Source: an uncultured Kushneria sp.
Lineage (GTDB): Bacteria; Pseudomonadota; Gammaproteobacteria; Pseudomonadales; Halomonadaceae
Length of the DNA stretch: 64,000 nt
Reading direction: 5' to 3'
Assembly: GCF_947497025.1 (NCBI RefSeq)
Contig: NZ_CANMFC010000002.1
Location: 434,001 to 498,000 of the forward strand
A program made the position numbers and the translations under genes. The notes under the pieces are model-generated. The model was not told the origin of the DNA, made no database searches, and worked only from the letters and a program-made list of their open reading frames with translations. This document shows positions 39,231 through 47,473 of this stretch, in pieces. Position 1 is the stretch's first letter; each line of letters starts with the position of its first letter.

Positions 39231-39685
39231 GACGTTGATCCCGGTACGGAGAGCAGGTAGGTATCGAAGGCCTCGTTTTTCTCCCACCCCAGCGATTCAT
39301 ACAGCGCTTTTGCGGCATGGTTGTGGGTCTGGGTGCGCAGCATTAGCGCCGCCACGCCGTGTTCGTGGGCCAGATTCGCGGCGGCCTGCATCAGTGCCCG
39401 GCCAATGCCGCGGCCGCGCGCCGGCGGGGCCACGAACAGGTCATTGAGCAGCCAGCGCGGGGCAAGACTCACCGTTGAGAGCACCGGGTAGAGCTGCACG
39501 AAAGCGTCCGTGCCGTGGCCGGCGTCGTGAACCAGCAGATAGGCGTCGCCGCGCTCAAGGCGCTCCTGAAGAAAGCCGCGACAGGCCGCTTCATCGCTTT
39601 GCTGCTGATAGAACACACGATAACCGTCCAGCAGGGTGGTCAGGGCATCGAGATCCGAAAGGGTGGCCGTTCGAACAGGGGGCAT
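39227..39685 (-). CDS. GNAT N-acetyltransferase
   Basis: The 152-residue protein is a compact GNAT domain. RTATLSDLDALTTLLDGYR at the N-terminus, LNDLFVAPPARGRGIGRALM (about 83-102), which holds the acetyl-CoA pyrophosphate loop R-G-x-G-x-G/A, and ALYESLGWEKNEAFDTYLL at the end are typical. It is the first gene of an operon with a second acetyltransferase and PaiB, transcribed away from the MocR gene. In size and context it could play the part of PaiA (spermidine/spermine acetylation), but sequence alone does not show this. Confidence 0.87.
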   Translation of the reverse strand: MPPVRTATLSDLDALTTLLDGYRVFYQQQSDEAACRGFLQERLERGDAYLLVHDAGHGTDAFVQLYPVLSTVSLAPRWLLNDLFVAPPARGRGIGRALMQAAANLAHEHGVAALMLRTQTHNHAAKALYESLGWEKNEAFDTYLLSVPGSTS

Positions 39686-39730
39686 AGATCGCTCCAGGCA
39701 GGTGATGACGTTCGATCATCGTGACCGCAT

Positions 39731-39772
39731 ACTGGTTCTTCCATAAGGGCCAGTTTCAGAAAAATCAGGAGA
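39731..39772. promoter_or_regulatory. Inverted repeat and RBS in the divergent MocR/GNAT control region
   Basis: ACTGG (39731-39735) and CCAGT (39750-39754) form an inverted repeat, 14 bases apart, in the 92-base gap between the divergent operons. AGGAGA (39767-39772) then positions the TTG start of the regulator at 39778. A MocR binding site is inferred. Confidence 0.4.
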
Positions 39773-39777
39773 ACCGG

Positions 39778-41253
39778 TTGAGCCGGCTTGCACGCACTGC
39801 CTGGGTGAGCGAAGCGCTCGCCATCCGTTTGACGAGTCATCGCGATCAGGGGCTGGGACAACAGCTTTATGTCGCCCTGCGCGGCTGGATCGAATCCGGA
39901 GAGCTGGCCGCGGGCGAGGCGCTGCCGTCGTCCCGGCAACTGGCACGCGAACTTTCCATTGCTCGCAATACGGCGCTTTCGGCGCTGGATCGACTGGCTG
40001 CTGAAGGGTTTGTCGTGTCCCGACCGGGAGCGGGGCTGTTCGTGGCGCGGCTGGCGCTGGCCGAGGCGATTCATCAGGCACCGATTGCCCCACAAAAGAG
40101 GCAGCTCTCCAGACGCGGTGATGACCTGCTGGCGGACTGTGCCCTGTCGGGCGGACATCATCGCGCCTTTGCCCCCGGCATCCCGGCGCTGGATCTCTTT
40201 CCGCGCGAGCAGTGGCAGCGCCTGCTGCGCCGTCATCAGCAGCGTGCCCCCGAGTCGTGGCTGGCCTACCAGAGTGGCGGCGGCGTTAAAGCGTTGAAGA
40301 CGGCACTGTATGACTATCTCCGGCTGTCGCGCTCGGTGCGCTGTACGCCTGAACAGATTCTGATCACCCAGGGCGCACAGCAGGGATTTGAGCTGATCGC
40401 GCGGATGCTGACCGATCCCGGTGACGGCGCCTGGATCGAAGAGCCCGGCTATGTTGGCGCACAGGTGGCCCTGAAAGCGGCAGGGTTATCGCTGGTGCCG
40501 GTGCCTGTCGATGCCGAGGGCATCGATATCGAGCGTGCCCCTCAGGGGGCGCCGCCGAAGCTGATCTACGTGACGCCGTCGCATCAGTACCCCAGGGGGG
40601 TAACGCTGAGCCTGTCGCGGCGACTGGCGCTGCTGGAAACGGCGCGTGCGCAGGGCAGCTGGATCATCGAGGATGATTACGACAGCGAGTTTCGCTACAG
40701 CTCGCCGCCGCTGGCCTCGCTTCAGGGGCTGATGGATCAGGCGCCGGTCATCTATGTGGGGACGTTCAGCAAGGTACTCTATCCGGGGCTGCGGCTCGGC
40801 TATCTGGTGCTGCCTGAAGCGCTGGTGGAACCCTTCCAGCGGGCCAATGCCCGGATCAACCGGGAGGGGCAGTATGCGGTGCAGGCCGCACTCGCCGAAT
40901 TTATCGAGCAGGGGCATTTTTCCCGACATGTGGCGCGCATGCGTCGGGCCTATCGCTCCAGACAGGCAGCACTGCGCCGGGCGCTGGCACCGGCCGTTGA
41001 TAAGGGGCTGACGCTCTCGGATGGGCACGCCGGTATGCATCTGCTGGCCGGGCTCGAGAGTGTGGCCTGCGAGCAGACACTGGTGGCGGCCGGTCGCGCC
41101 CAGGGCATCCAGCTCTCGCCGTTGTCACGCTATTTTACAGGGCCACCTGCGCAGGCCGGGCTGGTCCTGGGCTATGCTGGAAGTCATGAGCAGGACATTG
41201 CCCGAGCCGGTGACTGGCTGGCGCGGGCATGGTGCAAACAGCGTAGTAGCTAG
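39778..41253 (+). CDS. MocR/PdxR-family regulator (GntR HTH fused to aminotransferase fold)
   Basis: I place the start at TTG 39778, 5 bases after AGGAGA; the reading frame is open upstream to a GTG at 39721 but has no signal there. The 491-residue protein has a GntR-type winged helix (LYVALRGWIESGELAAGEALPSSRQLA) and, from about 115, a class I aminotransferase-like domain. The PLP lysine is Lys332 in GTFSKVLYPGLRLGY, and IEDDYDSEFRY supplies the ring-binding Asp. MocR proteins sense amines, amino acids or PLP. Divergence from GNAT-GNAT-PaiB suggests it controls that operon. Confidence 0.9.
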   Translation: MSRLARTAWVSEALAIRLTSHRDQGLGQQLYVALRGWIESGELAAGEALPSSRQLARELSIARNTALSALDRLAAEGFVVSRPGAGLFVARLALAEAIHQAPIAPQKRQLSRRGDDLLADCALSGGHHRAFAPGIPALDLFPREQWQRLLRRHQQRAPESWLAYQSGGGVKALKTALYDYLRLSRSVRCTPEQILITQGAQQGFELIARMLTDPGDGAWIEEPGYVGAQVALKAAGLSLVPVPVDAEGIDIERAPQGAPPKLIYVTPSHQYPRGVTLSLSRRLALLETARAQGSWIIEDDYDSEFRYSSPPLASLQGLMDQAPVIYVGTFSKVLYPGLRLGYLVLPEALVEPFQRANARINREGQYAVQAALAEFIEQGHFSRHVARMRRAYRSRQAALRRALAPAVDKGLTLSDGHAGMHLLAGLESVACEQTLVAAGRAQGIQLSPLSRYFTGPPAQAGLVLGYAGSHEQDIARAGDWLARAWCKQRSS

Positions 41254-41305
41254 CCGGTGAGCACCTTTGTCACGCCAAACCGTTTGCCGCATGCCTGAAT
41301 TGGTA

Positions 41306-42202
41306 TCAGCCTGGTCGCTCACGCTCGGTCAAAATACTCTCGATCAGCGTGATGAAGTCGCCAAAGGCCGGGTGGGTCAGACTCGGTGACCGATGCACTT
41401 CAAGGGTTGCAGGTGGCATGGGCGGTAGCCCTTCATCCTCGCCCAGAATCTGCCATCCCTCGGGAAGCCAGCGTCTATCCACCAGCGTGACCGTTCGAGC
41501 CTGGTTGACGATCACGCGTAGCCCGCTGGGGCTCTGGCTGGTGGCATCGATCCGCCAGTCGCGGCCCATGCCTGCAAGGGCCGTAAGGGCGCGGCGGCGG
41601 TAGATGCACTGTTCGGGAAACAGCGCCAGAGGGATGGGCCGGGTGGGGGCGAGCCTGAAATCCTGATGAGCGGCCCATACCACGTCTTCGGTGGCGATCG
41701 CTCGGCCGCTGCTCTCGGGCGTGTGCCGTACGGCCAAAACAATATCCAGAAAGCCGCGCTCGAACTGCTCCAGCAGCTCCGTCGACATGCGACAGTGAAT
41801 GTGGACCTGTACCTGCGGATGTTGTGCCCCGAAGCGTGCCAGAAGCGCCGTCAGCCAGGCGTCGGCATAATCCTCGGGCAGCCCGAAGCGCAGTGTCATG
41901 GGACGCGACCGGCCCAACGCCGCGACCGCTTCCTGTTGAAGCTGTAACAGTCGGCGGGCATAGACCAAGAAAGTTTCACCGTCGCTGGTCAGTTGCACCA
42001 GACGACTGTTGCGCTCGATAAGCACGGTTGCCAGTCGCGATTCCAGCGTACGAATACGCAGACTGATGGTCGACTGGGTCCTGTGCAGATGCTTTGCTGC
42101 CGCGGTAAATCCGCCGCTTTCGGCGACCGTGACAAAGGCCATCAGCAGATCGCTGTCCAGTGCCGCCAGGTTTGAAGTATCGGTATAGCCGATGGCTGTC
42201 AT
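41306..42202 (-). CDS. LysR-family transcriptional regulator
   Basis: The 298-residue protein has the LysR winged helix (LMAFVTVAESGGFTAAAKHLHRTQSTISLRIRTLE, about 20-54) and a periplasmic-binding-protein-like effector domain (LRFGLPEDYADAWLTALLARF onward). It diverges from the 2OG-Fe(II) oxygenase gene across 120 bases, the standard LysR arrangement, so it probably controls that gene and possibly the BCCT carrier beyond. The inducer is unknown. Confidence 0.92.
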   Translation of the reverse strand: MTAIGYTDTSNLAALDSDLLMAFVTVAESGGFTAAAKHLHRTQSTISLRIRTLESRLATVLIERNSRLVQLTSDGETFLVYARRLLQLQQEAVAALGRSRPMTLRFGLPEDYADAWLTALLARFGAQHPQVQVHIHCRMSTELLEQFERGFLDIVLAVRHTPESSGRAIATEDVVWAAHQDFRLAPTRPIPLALFPEQCIYRRRALTALAGMGRDWRIDATSQSPSGLRVIVNQARTVTLVDRRWLPEGWQILGEDEGLPPMPPATLEVHRSPSLTHPAFGDFITLIESILTERERPG

Positions 42203-42274
42203 TGAAATGACTCGTTTTACTGATGGTTTTATTCTGCGCAGGATAGGGCATCCCTAAATTCGTTCAATCCTCTG

Positions 42275-42294
42275 GCATCGCCAACCGGCGATGC
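42275..42294 (+). promoter_or_regulatory. Hairpin in the leader of the oxygenase gene
   Basis: GCATCGCC-AACC-GGCGATGC is a perfect 8-bp stem, followed by TTTATT and lying 28 bases before the start codon at 42323. It could be an attenuator-like element or part of the LysR control region. Confidence 0.5.
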
Positions 42295-42322
42295 TTTATT
42301 CGCTGAACGCTGGAGTGATGTC

Positions 42323-43339
42323 ATGACGCAGACGCTGATTCCCCATATCGATCTGACGCCGCTGTTTGAAAGCGATGGAGCGCGGGCCGGGGTCATCGAC
42401 GCCATTACGGATGCGGCCTGCCACTCCGGCTTCATGACCGTTGGTGTGACACCGGCCAGGCTCGATCTACCGGACGACATCCATGCTCGGCTGCTGCGTT
42501 TTTTCACTCTGGAAGCGGATGTCAAACACGACCTGGCGCGTCACAAGTTTGTGCCTGCCAATCACAACATCTATCGCGGCTATTTCCCCCCGCAGAGTGA
42601 AGACCCGACCTGGAAGGAGGGCATCGATCTGGGGCCGGACATTGCTCATCCCGAGCGGGCCCTCTCTGCAGAGCGTAATGTGATAGGTCACGATCCACTA
42701 CGCGAATCGACACCGAGACCGTCAGAAGCACAGTTGCCCGGCTGGTCGGCGGATATCTCGAACTATTACGTGGCGATGGAGCGCCTCGGCCGCCAGATCG
42801 CCGAGGCACTGGCTGAAGGGCTTGGCATTTCGAAAGAGACAATGCTCACCCCCTTTGAGGCCGGCAACTCCACATTACGCTTGATTCACTATCCGGAGCG
42901 TCCGTCCGGGACGCTCGAGGCGATGCCGGCGATCGATGGTGAAGGCGGTTCGCGGCGCTGGCTGGTCGGTGTGCCGCACTTTGACAATGGCTTCATTACG
43001 CTACTGTGGCAGGATCAGGTCGGCGGGCTGCAGGTACGCACGCCGGGCGGTAGCTGGGAGGAAGTGCCGCCGCGTGAGAATGCACTGGTGGTCAACTTTG
43101 GTCGGCTGCTGGCGGACTGGTCCGGTGGGCGTATTCAGGCAACCGAACATCGCATTGTGGGCGGCACCCGCTCGCGCCACTCGATTCCGTTCTTTTTCGA
43201 GCCGGCGGTCGATGCCTTGATCGAAACACCGGATGGGGCTGGTGAGAGCGGCTATGTTTACGGCGACCGGCTATGGGCGCGGATGCTGGAATTCGTCGAG
43301 TTTCAGGGGCTGGAGCGCTTTTCGACCCGCATGCCGTAA
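42323..43339 (+). CDS. 2-oxoglutarate/Fe(II) oxygenase, isopenicillin N synthase family
   Basis: The 338-residue protein has the N-terminal DIOX_N region (IPHIDLTPLF, then AACHSGFMTVGV) and a jelly-roll C-terminal domain. The iron ligands are His219 and Asp221 in VPHFDNGF and His276 in ATEHRIV; the co-substrate-binding R-x-S is Arg285/Ser287 in RHSIPFFFEP. Family members hydroxylate, desaturate or cyclise many compounds, and bacterial members of this branch rarely have known substrates. It is divergent from a LysR gene and 165 bases upstream of a BCCT carrier, so it may act on an imported quaternary amine. Confidence 0.87.
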   Translation: MTQTLIPHIDLTPLFESDGARAGVIDAITDAACHSGFMTVGVTPARLDLPDDIHARLLRFFTLEADVKHDLARHKFVPANHNIYRGYFPPQSEDPTWKEGIDLGPDIAHPERALSAERNVIGHDPLRESTPRPSEAQLPGWSADISNYYVAMERLGRQIAEALAEGLGISKETMLTPFEAGNSTLRLIHYPERPSGTLEAMPAIDGEGGSRRWLVGVPHFDNGFITLLWQDQVGGLQVRTPGGSWEEVPPRENALVVNFGRLLADWSGGRIQATEHRIVGGTRSRHSIPFFFEPAVDALIETPDGAGESGYVYGDRLWARMLEFVEFQGLERFSTRMP

Positions 43340-43504
43340 TCAGGGACTAGGGGCACGCTTTTGGTTGGCGGCTGCAGGCAAGGGTGTGGCGTCAGGCGAG
43401 GTAATTGAAAAACGTCCTGTCGCCACAGGGCGGATTAACGGTGACCAGCATGGTGCAACGCCTGCTGTAGGTAATCCCATATAACATAAACAGGAGTTTG
43501 CCTG

Positions 43505-45133
43505 ATGTCGAAACGTATCGACTGGCCGACCTTTATTGGTGCCTTCGTGCTGCTGCTGATCGTGGCCGTACCACTTGTGCTCTTTCCCGAGGCCGGGGCC
43601 CGCTGGGTACTGGCGGCAAAGAACTTCGTCACCGAGCAGCTCGGCGTGCTTTACCTGCTGCTGGGTGTGGTCGCCATGGGTTTCATGGTGTATGTCATTT
43701 TCAGCAACTTGGGGCAGATCAAGCTGGGAGATGCCGATGAGCGCGCCGAGTTTCGGACCTGGTCGTGGGCGGCCATGCTCTTTTGTGGCGGCATCGGGGC
43801 CAGCATCCTCTACTGGTCGGTAATCGAATGGATGTATTACATCCAGAGCCCGCCGTTTGAAGTCGAACCCATGTCGAACGAGGCGGCGCGCTGGGCCTCG
43901 ACCTACGGTATTTTTCACTGGGGGATCGTCACCTGGTCAATCTACCTGATCCCCTCGCTGCCGATGGCCTATTTTCTACATGTACGCAAGCGCAGCGTCC
44001 TCAAGGTCAGCCAGGCGATGCTGCCGGTGTTGGGTGAAAGGCTGGCCAACGGCTGGCTGGGCAAGCTGATCGATATCCTGTTCATCTTCGGTCTGATGGC
44101 CGGCACCGCGACTACGCTGGGGCTGGCAGCCCCGCTGATCAACGAAGGCGCTCATCAGATGTTCGATGTGCCGCTGGGGATCGGGCCACAGCTGATTGTA
44201 TTGCTGGTCTGTACCGCCATTTTTGGCTGGAGCGCCTGGTCGGGGCTCAAGAAAGGCATCAAGATCCTGTCCGACATCAATCTGTGGCTGGCCATTGGCC
44301 TGCTGATTTTCGTGTTCGTGCTCGGGCCGACGCTGTTCATGGCCAATACCGGCCTGGATGCCATCGGGCGCATGCTGTCCAACCTGATCCGTATGGCCAC
44401 CTGGACCGAACCCTTTGGCGGCATTGACGGATTTCCCGATTCCAGTTTCCCACAGGACTGGACCATGTTCTATTGGGCCTGGTGGCTGGTGTTCTCACCT
44501 ACCATGGGGTTTTTTGTCGCACGCATTTCACGCGGGCGCACCGTTCGTCAGATGGTCGCTGGAGGTATCTTTTTTGGCAGTCTCGGCTGTGCGGCCTTCT
44601 TTATTACCCTGGGCAACTTCGGCCTCTATATGCAGATGACCGGCCAGCTGGACGCCGTCTCGATTCTCAATGACCAGGGGCCGACGGCGGCCATGTTTGC
44701 CGTACTCCATGAGCTGCCCATGGCCTGGGTCGCCATTGCCGCCTTCACCGTGCTGGCCGTTTTGTTTACCGCCACGAGCTTCGATTCCACGTCCTACATA
44801 CTGGCCGCCGCTGTCGAAACACAAATGGAAGGCGGCGAGCCGATGCGCTGGAACCGCCTGTTCTGGGCGATCTCGCTGTCGATTCTGCCGGCAGTACTGA
44901 TGTGGCTGGGCGGTCTGGAAACGCTGCAGACAGCTAGCGTGGTCGGCGGGGTGCCGCTGCTGCCGATTGCGGTGCTTTTGATGGTCTCCTTCGTGCGGGC
45001 GGCCAAATATGATCTGCGCTATCAACCGGATTACAGCGATCCCGAGATCAGCATCGAAGAATTTCCGCGTCATGATCCCTGGACCGACAAGGGAGACTGG
45101 GACAATACCGGCGCTGAGACGACCGAGCGCTGA
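43505..45133 (+). CDS. BCCT-family transporter, CaiT-like branch
   Basis: The 542-residue carrier has about 12 membrane segments and no long cytoplasmic tail, unlike the BetT-like protein at 12221. The first BCCT motif reads CGGIGASILYWSVIEWMYYI, and WAWWLVFSPTMGFFVARISR is the Trp-rich signature. The YW-x-x-IEW-x-YY pattern resembles the CaiT/carnitine-betaine exchanger branch more than BetP. ATG 43505 follows CAGGAG. It may supply substrate to the oxygenase encoded upstream. The transported betaine or carnitine-like compound is unknown. Confidence 0.85.
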   Translation: MSKRIDWPTFIGAFVLLLIVAVPLVLFPEAGARWVLAAKNFVTEQLGVLYLLLGVVAMGFMVYVIFSNLGQIKLGDADERAEFRTWSWAAMLFCGGIGASILYWSVIEWMYYIQSPPFEVEPMSNEAARWASTYGIFHWGIVTWSIYLIPSLPMAYFLHVRKRSVLKVSQAMLPVLGERLANGWLGKLIDILFIFGLMAGTATTLGLAAPLINEGAHQMFDVPLGIGPQLIVLLVCTAIFGWSAWSGLKKGIKILSDINLWLAIGLLIFVFVLGPTLFMANTGLDAIGRMLSNLIRMATWTEPFGGIDGFPDSSFPQDWTMFYWAWWLVFSPTMGFFVARISRGRTVRQMVAGGIFFGSLGCAAFFITLGNFGLYMQMTGQLDAVSILNDQGPTAAMFAVLHELPMAWVAIAAFTVLAVLFTATSFDSTSYILAAAVETQMEGGEPMRWNRLFWAISLSILPAVLMWLGGLETLQTASVVGGVPLLPIAVLLMVSFVRAAKYDLRYQPDYSDPEISIEEFPRHDPWTDKGDWDNTGAETTER

Positions 45134-45339
45134 GCGTATCGGGGCATGGTTCCGGAGCGCGTCGCAAACAGTCGAGCGAGAGAGTATGCGGACATCGCGA
45201 CGCGCGCTTCCGGGGAACTGCCGAACGGACCGAAACCGGTCTATGCTAATGGTCATGAGAAACGCATGATTCGGGCCGTTGCTGGCCCGGGCATCGCACA
45301 GTCTTCAATGCTCGGTTTTTCAGCATCAGGAGGGGCATC

Positions 45340-45609
45340 ATGGCCGGTGGCTGGACACGAGATGGCGCAGTACAGGATCAAATCGACGATACCGTGGAAG
45401 AGGGGGTCGCACGGGCGCGCAGTCATCTGCAAAACAAGGGTGAGAGCCTGATGTACTGTGAAGCTTGCGAGGCGCCCATTCCCGAGCGCCGGCGCGAGCT
45501 GGTGCCGGGCGTGCGGCTATGCGTGAACTGCCAGGCCGAGGAGGACCGCCACACGAGTCGGACCTCGGGCTTCAATCGTCGCGGCAGCAAGGACAGCCAG
45601 CTGCGCTGA
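45340..45609 (+). CDS. DksA/TraR-type C4 zinc finger protein (YbiI-like)
   Basis: The 89-residue protein follows AGGAGGGGC and ends in a C4 zinc finger: CEAC (about 40-43) and CVNC (about 61-64) within YCEACEAPIPERRRELVPG and LCVNCQAEEDRH. It lacks the long coiled coil with the Asp pair at the tip seen in DksA, so it belongs to the short TraR/YbiI group. These may touch RNA polymerase in the secondary channel. It is monocistronic with a strong terminator. The 206 bases upstream show only a CGGGCC/GGCCCG hairpin at 45272-45289. Confidence 0.9.
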   Translation: MAGGWTRDGAVQDQIDDTVEEGVARARSHLQNKGESLMYCEACEAPIPERRRELVPGVRLCVNCQAEEDRHTSRTSGFNRRGSKDSQLR

Positions 45610-45623
45610 TCCCGGGTGCTTTC

Positions 45624-45660
45624 AAAAAACCGGGCCTGGCTGGCGGGCCCGGTTTTTTTT
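45624..45660 (+). terminator. Intrinsic terminator of the zinc finger gene
   Basis: AAAAAACCGGGCC pairs with GGCCCGGTTTTTT around an 8-base loop, followed by further T residues. Confidence 0.93.
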
Positions 45661-45746
45661 CACATTTCACGCTATTTGCTTATTTCGAGCATAAGTCAGG
45701 CGCGCTATGCTGGCGGCCCTCTATTAATCCCGGGAGCAAGGCGAAA

Positions 45747-45959
45747 ATGACCACGGCGCGCTGGATCGGAGTGGTATGGCTATCGGTAATTCCAGCCATT
45801 GTGTTGCCCTTTACGCTGCTTTCAAGGGTACAGGCCTGGTATGGCAGCTTTCTGCTCTGGTGCGTGCTGGGACTCATGGTCATCGTGCTCAATGTACTGG
45901 CCACACGCCAGTTCAATGCTCCTGCCCAGAGAGATAATGAGGGCGCCGGTCATGAGTGA
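45747..45959 (+). CDS. Small two-helix membrane protein coupled to an SSS symporter
   Basis: The 70-residue protein starts at ATG 45747 behind GGGAGCAAGG. It has two hydrophobic segments (VVWLSVIPAIVLPFTLL and LLWCVLGLMVIVLNVLA) joined by a short loop with RVQAWYGSF. Small proteins of this kind (DUF3311- or YhdT-like) are often encoded just before sodium/solute symporters and may act as accessory subunits. Its last 8 bases overlap the start of the symporter gene, implying translational coupling. Confidence 0.75.
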   Translation: MTTARWIGVVWLSVIPAIVLPFTLLSRVQAWYGSFLLWCVLGLMVIVLNVLATRQFNAPAQRDNEGAGHE

Positions 45960-47412
45960 GTCGCTGATCTGGAGCGCCGTGGCACTTTATCTGGTGGTGT
46001 CCCTGATCGTCGCCTGGCGCTCGCGGCAGGGGCAGGGCACCGGCATGGCCGATTACTTTCTGGGCAGCCGTCAGATGGGCGGGATGGTCTCGGCGTTGAG
46101 CTACAGCGCCACGACCTACAGTGCCTTCATGATGGTGGGGCTTGCCGGGCTGACCTATGCCGGCGGCGTGGGCGCGCTGGGCTTCGAGATCCTCTATTTT
46201 GCCGGGGTATCGCTGGTGGCGATCTTTGGGCCGCGCTTCTGGGCGGTGGGCCGCCACTTCGGTTTCGTGACGCCCGGTGAGATGCTCGGCCATCGCTATG
46301 AAAGTCGCGGCGTCGCGGTGGCGGTGGCGCTGACCAGCTGCCTGTTTCTGATCCCTTATGCTTCGGTGCAGCTGGCAGGCGTCGGCTATCTGCTCTCCGG
46401 CATGAGCGGCGGGGCGGTGTCGTTTACCACCGGCGTGGTGGTGGCCACGCTGCTGGCGATTCTTTTCTCGCGGATTGCCGGCATGCGCTCGGTGGCCTGG
46501 ACCGATTCTCTCCAAGCGCTGTTCATGATTGTGGCCTCAACGCTGGTCGCGCTGCTGGTGGTTCATGAGCTGGGCGGGTTTGGTGTCCTCTTCGATCGGC
46601 TGGCCCGTGCGCATCCGCAGTCGCTGGTGGTGCCGGGCAACGGTGTGTTCAGCCTGATCAACTTTCTGGGGCTGACCCTGCCGTGGTTCTTTTTCAGCCT
46701 GTCCAACCCTCAGGTCAGCCAGCGCCTGTTCATGCCGAAGGATCTCTCCGCAATGCGGCGTATGCTGCTGGGCTTTCTGGTGTTCGGCTTTATCTACACG
46801 CTGGTGTCGGTGCTGTGGGGGTTTTCGGCGCTGGTCGCCTTCCCCTCGCTTGAAAGCGCCGATCTGGCCACGCCGACGCTTCTGGCCTCCAGCCATGTGC
46901 CGCCCGTGCTGGGGGTGATCGTGATGGTGGGCATCCTGGCCGCGGCGGTATCGACCATTGATTCGATTATGCTGACGCTGGCATCGATGATTGCACGCGA
47001 TCTGCGGTCATCTTCAAAAGGCAGCGAACAGGCTCAGCTCAAACTGGGTAAATGGGTGATGCCCGTGATTGCGCTGATCGCGCTGGGCTTTGCCGAGCTG
47101 CGCCTTGATCTGATCGCGGTGCTGTCGGTGGCGTCATCCAGCGGGCTGGTGGTGGCCGTGCCGGCTATCGTGGGGGCCTTTTTCTGGCGCCGTGGAACGG
47201 CGACCGGCGCGCTGGTGAGCATTGTCGGTGCAGGGGCGCTGGTGCTGGCAAGCTTTGTCACCGGCATCAAGCCGCTGGGACTGCCGGCGGGGCTCTGGGG
47301 GCTGCCGATGGCCACGATCCTGTATCTTGGGGCCAGTCTGGTGACCCGGCCGCCTCGTGACGGCGCACGGTTCATGCAGATTGCCAACCGTCAGCACAGC
47401 AGATCCCGGTAA
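45952..47412 (+). CDS. Sodium:solute symporter (SSS family)
   Basis: ATG 45952 gives 486 residues; a start five codons upstream is possible. About 13 membrane segments form a LeuT-fold SSS carrier: DYFLGSRQMGGMVSALSYSATTYSAFM is the conserved N-terminal segment with the sodium site, and AAVSTIDSIMLTLASMIARD is the Na2-site helix with its Ser/Thr pair. It resembles PanF/PutP-type carriers, but the solute cannot be told. It overlaps the small membrane protein gene upstream and ends at a terminator. Confidence 0.88.
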   Translation: MSESLIWSAVALYLVVSLIVAWRSRQGQGTGMADYFLGSRQMGGMVSALSYSATTYSAFMMVGLAGLTYAGGVGALGFEILYFAGVSLVAIFGPRFWAVGRHFGFVTPGEMLGHRYESRGVAVAVALTSCLFLIPYASVQLAGVGYLLSGMSGGAVSFTTGVVVATLLAILFSRIAGMRSVAWTDSLQALFMIVASTLVALLVVHELGGFGVLFDRLARAHPQSLVVPGNGVFSLINFLGLTLPWFFFSLSNPQVSQRLFMPKDLSAMRRMLLGFLVFGFIYTLVSVLWGFSALVAFPSLESADLATPTLLASSHVPPVLGVIVMVGILAAAVSTIDSIMLTLASMIARDLRSSSKGSEQAQLKLGKWVMPVIALIALGFAELRLDLIAVLSVASSSGLVVAVPAIVGAFFWRRGTATGALVSIVGAGALVLASFVTGIKPLGLPAGLWGLPMATILYLGASLVTRPPRDGARFMQIANRQHSRSR

Positions 47413-47416
47413 TGAC

Positions 47417-47443
47417 AACGCCGCCCAATGGGCGGCGTTTTTT
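47417..47443 (+). terminator. Intrinsic terminator of the SSS symporter operon
   Basis: AACGCCGCCC and GGGCGGCGTT form a perfect 10-bp stem with an AAT loop, followed by a T-run. Confidence 0.93.
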
Positions 47444-47473
47444 ATCAGGTGCGGGGTTATCCGAGGCGGGCCA

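Noticed and set aside
45146-45451. A 101-codon frame between the BCCT carrier and the zinc finger gene
   Set aside because: No RBS, overlaps the start of the zinc finger gene, no family resemblance. A CGGGCC/GGCCCG hairpin at 45272-45289 is the only structure there.
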